NCBI GenBank assembly: GCA_012519125.1
Contig: JAAYQY010000109.1
Location: 1-7,709, forward strand
Source: Spirochaetales bacterium
GTDB lineage: Bacteria > Spirochaetota > Spirochaetia > Sphaerochaetales > Sphaerochaetaceae
DNA: 7,709 nt
Reading direction: 5' to 3'
Each line of letters begins with the position of its first letter. Position 1 is the first letter of the stretch. The notes below the pieces were generated by a model, which searched no databases, was not told where the DNA came from, and saw only the letters and a list, made by a program, of their open reading frames with translations. Positions 5,382 to 7,709 of the stretch are shown one piece after another. The translations under genes were made by a program, and so were the position numbers.

Positions 5382-6308
5382 CTAGATCCTTTGGCGCATC
5401 CAGGAGTAGAGGTACTCCTTGGTGGACAGCCTGTTGGTCTCTTGCAGCAGCTCATGCCGTGCCTCAGGAACCAAATAGAAGGTAAGGTCGTTGATATTGC
5501 TCTCCCGATAGAGTTCATAGACCTTCCGCACGCCTTTGCCATAGCCTCCTACGGGATCTTTCTCTCCACTGATTACCAGAAGGGAGAGATCGCTGGGAAG
5601 CTTTCTTGCGCGAACGCGATCATTGGCTGTTTCCACCCCGTCCAAGAGGTCATCGAAAAATTTGGAGGTACAGACAAAGCCGCAGAGAGGATCCTCAATA
5701 TAGCGAGCCACCTGTTCCTTGTCGCGACTGAGCCAGTCGAAAGGAGTCAGCGGCTTGGGTATCTTCTTGTTGAAGGAGCCGAAGCTCATCTTGTCCAGCA
5801 GCGAATCGGGGTGTTTGGACCCATATTTGGAAACATGGTTTCTTGCCAGCAGTTTTCCCACTTTCCCCAGTAGACCCTGACTCGGGCCACTGCCCATGAT
5901 GACCACCCCATCAAAGAGATCGGAGTGCTGTACCATGAGAGTACGGGCAAGGAAAGATCCCATGCTGTGACCAAGCAGGAAGAGAGGTTTTTTGGGGAAA
6001 TCGGAGAGGATGACATTGGTCAGCTCATAAGCATCATCGACCACTCGCTGCCAGCCCTCACGTTCGGCAAACCATCCCAAGGTCTCAGAACTGCGAACAG
6101 CAGTCTCTCCATGCCCCCGATGGTCGGGTGCATACACCGCAATTCCCTTTGCGTTGAGATATGATGCAAAACGCTCATAGCGAAGACTATGCTCGGCCAT
6201 ACCATGCAGGATGAGAAGCACCGCCTCCACCTGGGTATTCGAAGGAATCCAGACGCGATACCACACAGATTTACCATCGCTGCAGCTGAGCTCCCTGATG
6301 GATGACAT
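5382..6308 (-). CDS. Alpha/beta hydrolase, monoacylglycerol lipase-like (serine lysophospholipase family)
   Basis: A 308-residue cytoplasmic enzyme with the Hydrolase_4 (monoglyceride lipase / PldB-like) signature. Visible are an oxyanion-side HGMAEHS (H35-G36), DHRGHG, the nucleophile elbow GHSMGS with Ser115, the acid Asp251 in SGEKDPVGG, and His285 in EARHELL, so the catalytic triad is complete. Expected activity is ester hydrolysis of mono-acylglycerols or lysolipids; the exact substrate is unknown. The ATG at 6308 is chosen over one at 6353 because the latter lies between the promoter elements. A G-rich ribosome site with a short spacer precedes it. It is the first gene of an operon with the YihY-family gene, which starts 2 bp after its TAG. 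No signal peptide is seen. Confidence 0.9.
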   Translation of the reverse strand: MSSIRELSCSDGKSVWYRVWIPSNTQVEAVLLILHGMAEHSLRYERFASYLNAKGIAVYAPDHRGHGETAVRSSETLGWFAEREGWQRVVDDAYELTNVILSDFPKKPLFLLGHSMGSFLARTLMVQHSDLFDGVVIMGSGPSQGLLGKVGKLLARNHVSKYGSKHPDSLLDKMSFGSFNKKIPKPLTPFDWLSRDKEQVARYIEDPLCGFVCTSKFFDDLLDGVETANDRVRARKLPSDLSLLVISGEKDPVGGYGKGVRKVYELYRESNINDLTFYLVPEARHELLQETNRLSTKEYLYSWMRQRI

Positions 6309-6311
6309 AGG

Positions 6312-6320
6312 CTCCCCCCC
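6312..6320 (-). promoter_or_regulatory. Unusual ribosome site with a run of seven G
   Basis: On the minus strand seven G (6314-6320) followed by AG form the Shine-Dalgarno region, only 3 bases (CCT) from the ATG at 6308. It supports this start. The homopolymer makes the site unusual, since its length could change by slippage and alter site strength or spacing without shifting the frame. Confidence 0.45.
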
Positions 6321-6323
6321 GTA

Positions 6324-6353
6324 TTGTATATTTTTATATAATTCCCGTATCAT
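6324..6353 (+). promoter_or_regulatory. Candidate promoter of the phosphodiesterase gene
   Basis: TTGTAT (6324-6329) and TATCAT (6348-6353) are 18 bases apart, matching 4 and 5 of 6 consensus bases. It overlaps the opposing promoter, so the two directions may compete. An exact TATAAT at 6337-6342 lacks a -35 at the right distance. Confidence 0.25.
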
Positions 6354-6361
6354 AATAGCAA
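6333..6361 (-). promoter_or_regulatory. Candidate promoter of the hydrolase-YihY operon
   Basis: On the minus strand TTGCTA (6356-6361, 4 of 6) and TATAAA (6333-6338, 5 of 6) are separated by 17 bases in an AT-rich stretch. Transcription would start near 6326, giving a leader of about 18 bases that includes the G run. A further AT-rich TATACAAT lies just downstream and could be an alternative -10. Confidence 0.45.
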
Positions 6362-6389
6362 CAATGTGTGCACATCACAAGAACCATAC

Positions 6390-6404
6390 TTCCATCAAAT
6401 GGAA
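6390..6404. repeat. Short inverted repeat upstream of the phosphodiesterase gene
   Basis: TTCCAT-CAA-ATGGAA is a perfect 6-bp-arm inverted repeat with a 3-base centre, ending 6 bases before the ribosome site AGAGGAG (6411-6417). It could be an operator or a small mRNA hairpin in the leader. Chance occurrence cannot be excluded. Confidence 0.3.
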
Positions 6405-6427
6405 AATTATAGAGGAGATTCTCGGCT

Positions 6428-6973
6428 GTGACTCCAACCTACCTGATTACCAGCGATATCCATGGCTCAGTTCGTGTTCTCGAACGGGTGCTTGAAAAAG
6501 CTCGAGCGTTCAAGGCAGATGCCATCCTGATCGCAGGCGACCTCTGCCCTCCCGAAAATCCCTTCTTCTCGGCCCTGCTTCGACAGGAAATCCCCGTACA
6601 CTCGGTACGAGGAAACTGTGACAGCTCCTACGAATTCTCCAATGCCTCGTTGAGCTTGCCGCCCCTAGTGTGGAGAACTGTCTGGAAAGGGAGAGAGCTG
6701 GTGATGACCCATGGGGATCGATTTCCCTCACCCTACGGGCTTGACCTCAAGAAAGGGGATATCTTCCTCTGCGGACATACCCACGTGCCAAAAGTGCAGA
6801 TGAATGCAGAAGGGATCCTGACGATCAACCCAGGCTCACCTACCTACCCCAGAACAAGCTTGGGGCCCAGTTATGCCATCATGGATGCAGAGGGAGTATC
6901 GATACGAGCCTTTGATGATGATCGCTACTTGCCTTCTCTCCAGTACGACTTTTTCGACGAAATCGACCAATAG
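6428..6973 (+). CDS. YfcE/MJ0936-type metallophosphoesterase
   Basis: A 181-residue cytoplasmic phosphodiesterase, close to the family's usual length of 160-185. The binuclear-metal motifs are all present in order: SDIHGS (D10, H12), AGDL (D38), GNCD (N63), THGD (H95) and GHTHVP (H117, H119), followed by NPGSP. Family members hydrolyse artificial and some cyclic-nucleotide phosphodiesters with Mn or Ni; the natural substrate here is unknown. The start is a GTG at 6428, with AGAGGAG at 6411-6417 and a 10-base spacer; no in-frame ATG exists before the first motif. It is divergent from the hydrolase-YihY operon. Its last 49 bp are shared with the 3' end of the opposing oxidoreductase gene, which falls outside the catalytic motifs. 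Confidence 0.92.
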   Translation: MTPTYLITSDIHGSVRVLERVLEKARAFKADAILIAGDLCPPENPFFSALLRQEIPVHSVRGNCDSSYEFSNASLSLPPLVWRTVWKGRELVMTHGDRFPSPYGLDLKKGDIFLCGHTHVPKVQMNAEGILTINPGSPTYPRTSLGPSYAIMDAEGVSIRAFDDDRYLPSLQYDFFDEIDQ

Positions 6974-7709
6974 GCATCCAGCAAGCGTGCCAGAGGGACT
7001 ACCTGGGCAGAGCGGAAATTGCTTTTCCCGTTCACCAACAGCTGATCGGGAAGTTCCCCATACGGACCGCTCTTACCACGGAGACGACTGTTCAGTTCGC
7101 GCTGTTTTCTCAGGCAGGTGCGTGCATAACTCACCATCCACGAACTGTCTATCTCATACCCCTCAGCCAAGGATGCCAGCTCAGCAAGCTGGGCAAAGGC
7201 TTTCTTTGTGCGCTTGAATGCAGGAAAGTGCAGGAGAGGGTGGGCAAAGTGGGATATGGCAACCCATGGGCAGAGCCCCACTCCTTCCATGGCATAGCCG
7301 AGGGTCTGTGCAAAGAGTGCCCAAGAGGCAAGCCTTCGCTCGTTGCCACGCCTATGGCGGTTGCCCCACAGAAGCTCTCCCAATACCAGCGTATCATCAC
7401 CGATGGCAGCAAGGCTCGCTTGCACCGGCAAGGCTCGATAGTCGTAGGGCGGCAAGGGAAGCTTCTGTACCATGAACGCGTAATCAGAGCCTCCATACAG
7501 AGAAACCAGCTCAGCAAGACTCTTGCCAAGCTGCTCACCAGTGCCTCGGCCAAACGCCATGGCATCGAGCAAGCGTAAGTAGAGCATTGCCGATGAACGC
7601 TGCATATCGGGAAGGAAGACCAATAGCCCATCCTGACGGCATTTTCTTGCCCATGCAAGCACAGAACCGACACTCACCGGATCGAGGCCGTTCTCAAGGC
7701 ATCGGGTCA
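6925..7709 (-). CDS. Divergent aldehyde:ferredoxin oxidoreductase (AOR), C-terminal part
   Basis: The frame is open to the right edge, so the N-terminus lies outside; the GTG at 7677 is internal. About 261 codons are visible, covering the two C-terminal AOR domains. Family landmarks are CLENGLDPVSVGSVLAWA (normally CNxYGLDTISTGxxIAWA), then AFGRGTGEQL, a LPLPPYDYRALP segment matching the usual 'lpaYDPRa', and EGVGLC, matching the DxxGLC motif that holds the pterin and supplies the last 4Fe-4S Cys (codon at 7270-7272). The usual ATSDRGACH segment is replaced by an unrelated DDTLVLGELLWGNRH stretch, and the DxxGLC Asp is Glu. AOR enzymes carry a tungsten or molybdenum bis-pterin and oxidise aldehydes with ferredoxin. 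This one may be a paralogue with another substrate or altered cofactor site. It overlaps the phosphodiesterase end by 49 bp. Confidence 0.75.
   Translation of the reverse strand, partial: TRCLENGLDPVSVGSVLAWARKCRQDGLLVFLPDMQRSSAMLYLRLLDAMAFGRGTGEQLGKSLAELVSLYGGSDYAFMVQKLPLPPYDYRALPVQASLAAIGDDTLVLGELLWGNRHRRGNERRLASWALFAQTLGYAMEGVGLCPWVAISHFAHPLLHFPAFKRTKKAFAQLAELASLAEGYEIDSSWMVSYARTCLRKQRELNSRLRGKSGPYGELPDQLLVNGKSNFRSAQVVPLARLLDAYWSISSKKSYWREGK

Noticed and set aside
6309..6353. Start of the hydrolase at the ATG ending at 6353, adding 15 residues
   Set aside because: That ATG lies between the promoter -35 and -10 elements, has no ribosome site, and the added residues do not resemble the family's N-terminus.
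6365..6379. TGTGTGCACATCACA as a Crp site upstream of the phosphodiesterase
   Set aside because: The half-sites are not in the TGTGA-N6-TCACA spacing (one base short) and only the 8-bp TGTGCACA core is symmetric, so support is too weak.

Overview
The window looks like ordinary chromosomal DNA from an anaerobic, diderm bacterium, most likely a spirochaete of the Sphaerochaeta type. The evidence is a beta-barrel outer-membrane protein ending in an aromatic residue, a lipoprotein signal with an LLAS-Cys lipobox, an aldehyde:ferredoxin oxidoreductase-type protein, a 4Fe-4S protein beside a clostridial-style Crp/Fnr regulator, moderately high GC and GGAGG ribosome sites. The lineage is inferred from remembered protein families, not from a search. 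No mobile element, CRISPR array, rRNA or tRNA was seen.

Layout, left to right. A 5'-truncated outer-membrane beta-barrel gene (+) meets tail to tail a polyferredoxin-like gene (-). That gene diverges, across an 87-bp control region holding a perfect 16-bp inverted repeat, from a Crp/Fnr regulator (+). A small lipoprotein gene (+) starts directly on the regulator's stop codon. It converges on an unrecognised 154-residue protein (-), which diverges from a GufA-type ZIP metal transporter (+), possibly translated from a leaderless mRNA. The ZIP gene converges on a two-gene operon (-) of an alpha/beta hydrolase (monoglyceride lipase-like) followed 2 bp later by a YihY/BrkB membrane protein. A 119-bp AT-rich divergent region separates that operon from a YfcE-type phosphodiesterase (+). 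The phosphodiesterase overlaps by 49 bp the end of a partial, divergent aldehyde:ferredoxin oxidoreductase gene (-) that runs off the right edge.

How the genes relate. The clearest functional unit is the divergent regulator and 4Fe-4S protein pair. The regulator has a C-x3-C motif after its sensor domain, and a palindrome of Crp/Fnr dimensions sits between the two genes, so a redox- or nitrosative-stress-type autoregulated pair is a reasonable inference. The hydrolase and YihY gene are translationally coupled and may share an envelope-lipid role. The other genes look like independent housekeeping or accessory functions.

The most notable oddities are: a Glu-to-Val change at a metal-ligand position of the ZIP transporter; 3'-end overlap at all four convergent junctions, leaving no room for dedicated terminators; the operator-like palindromes beside the Crp/Fnr gene; and the degenerate cofactor motifs of the oxidoreductase fragment. 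I did not find a convincing new multi-gene system.
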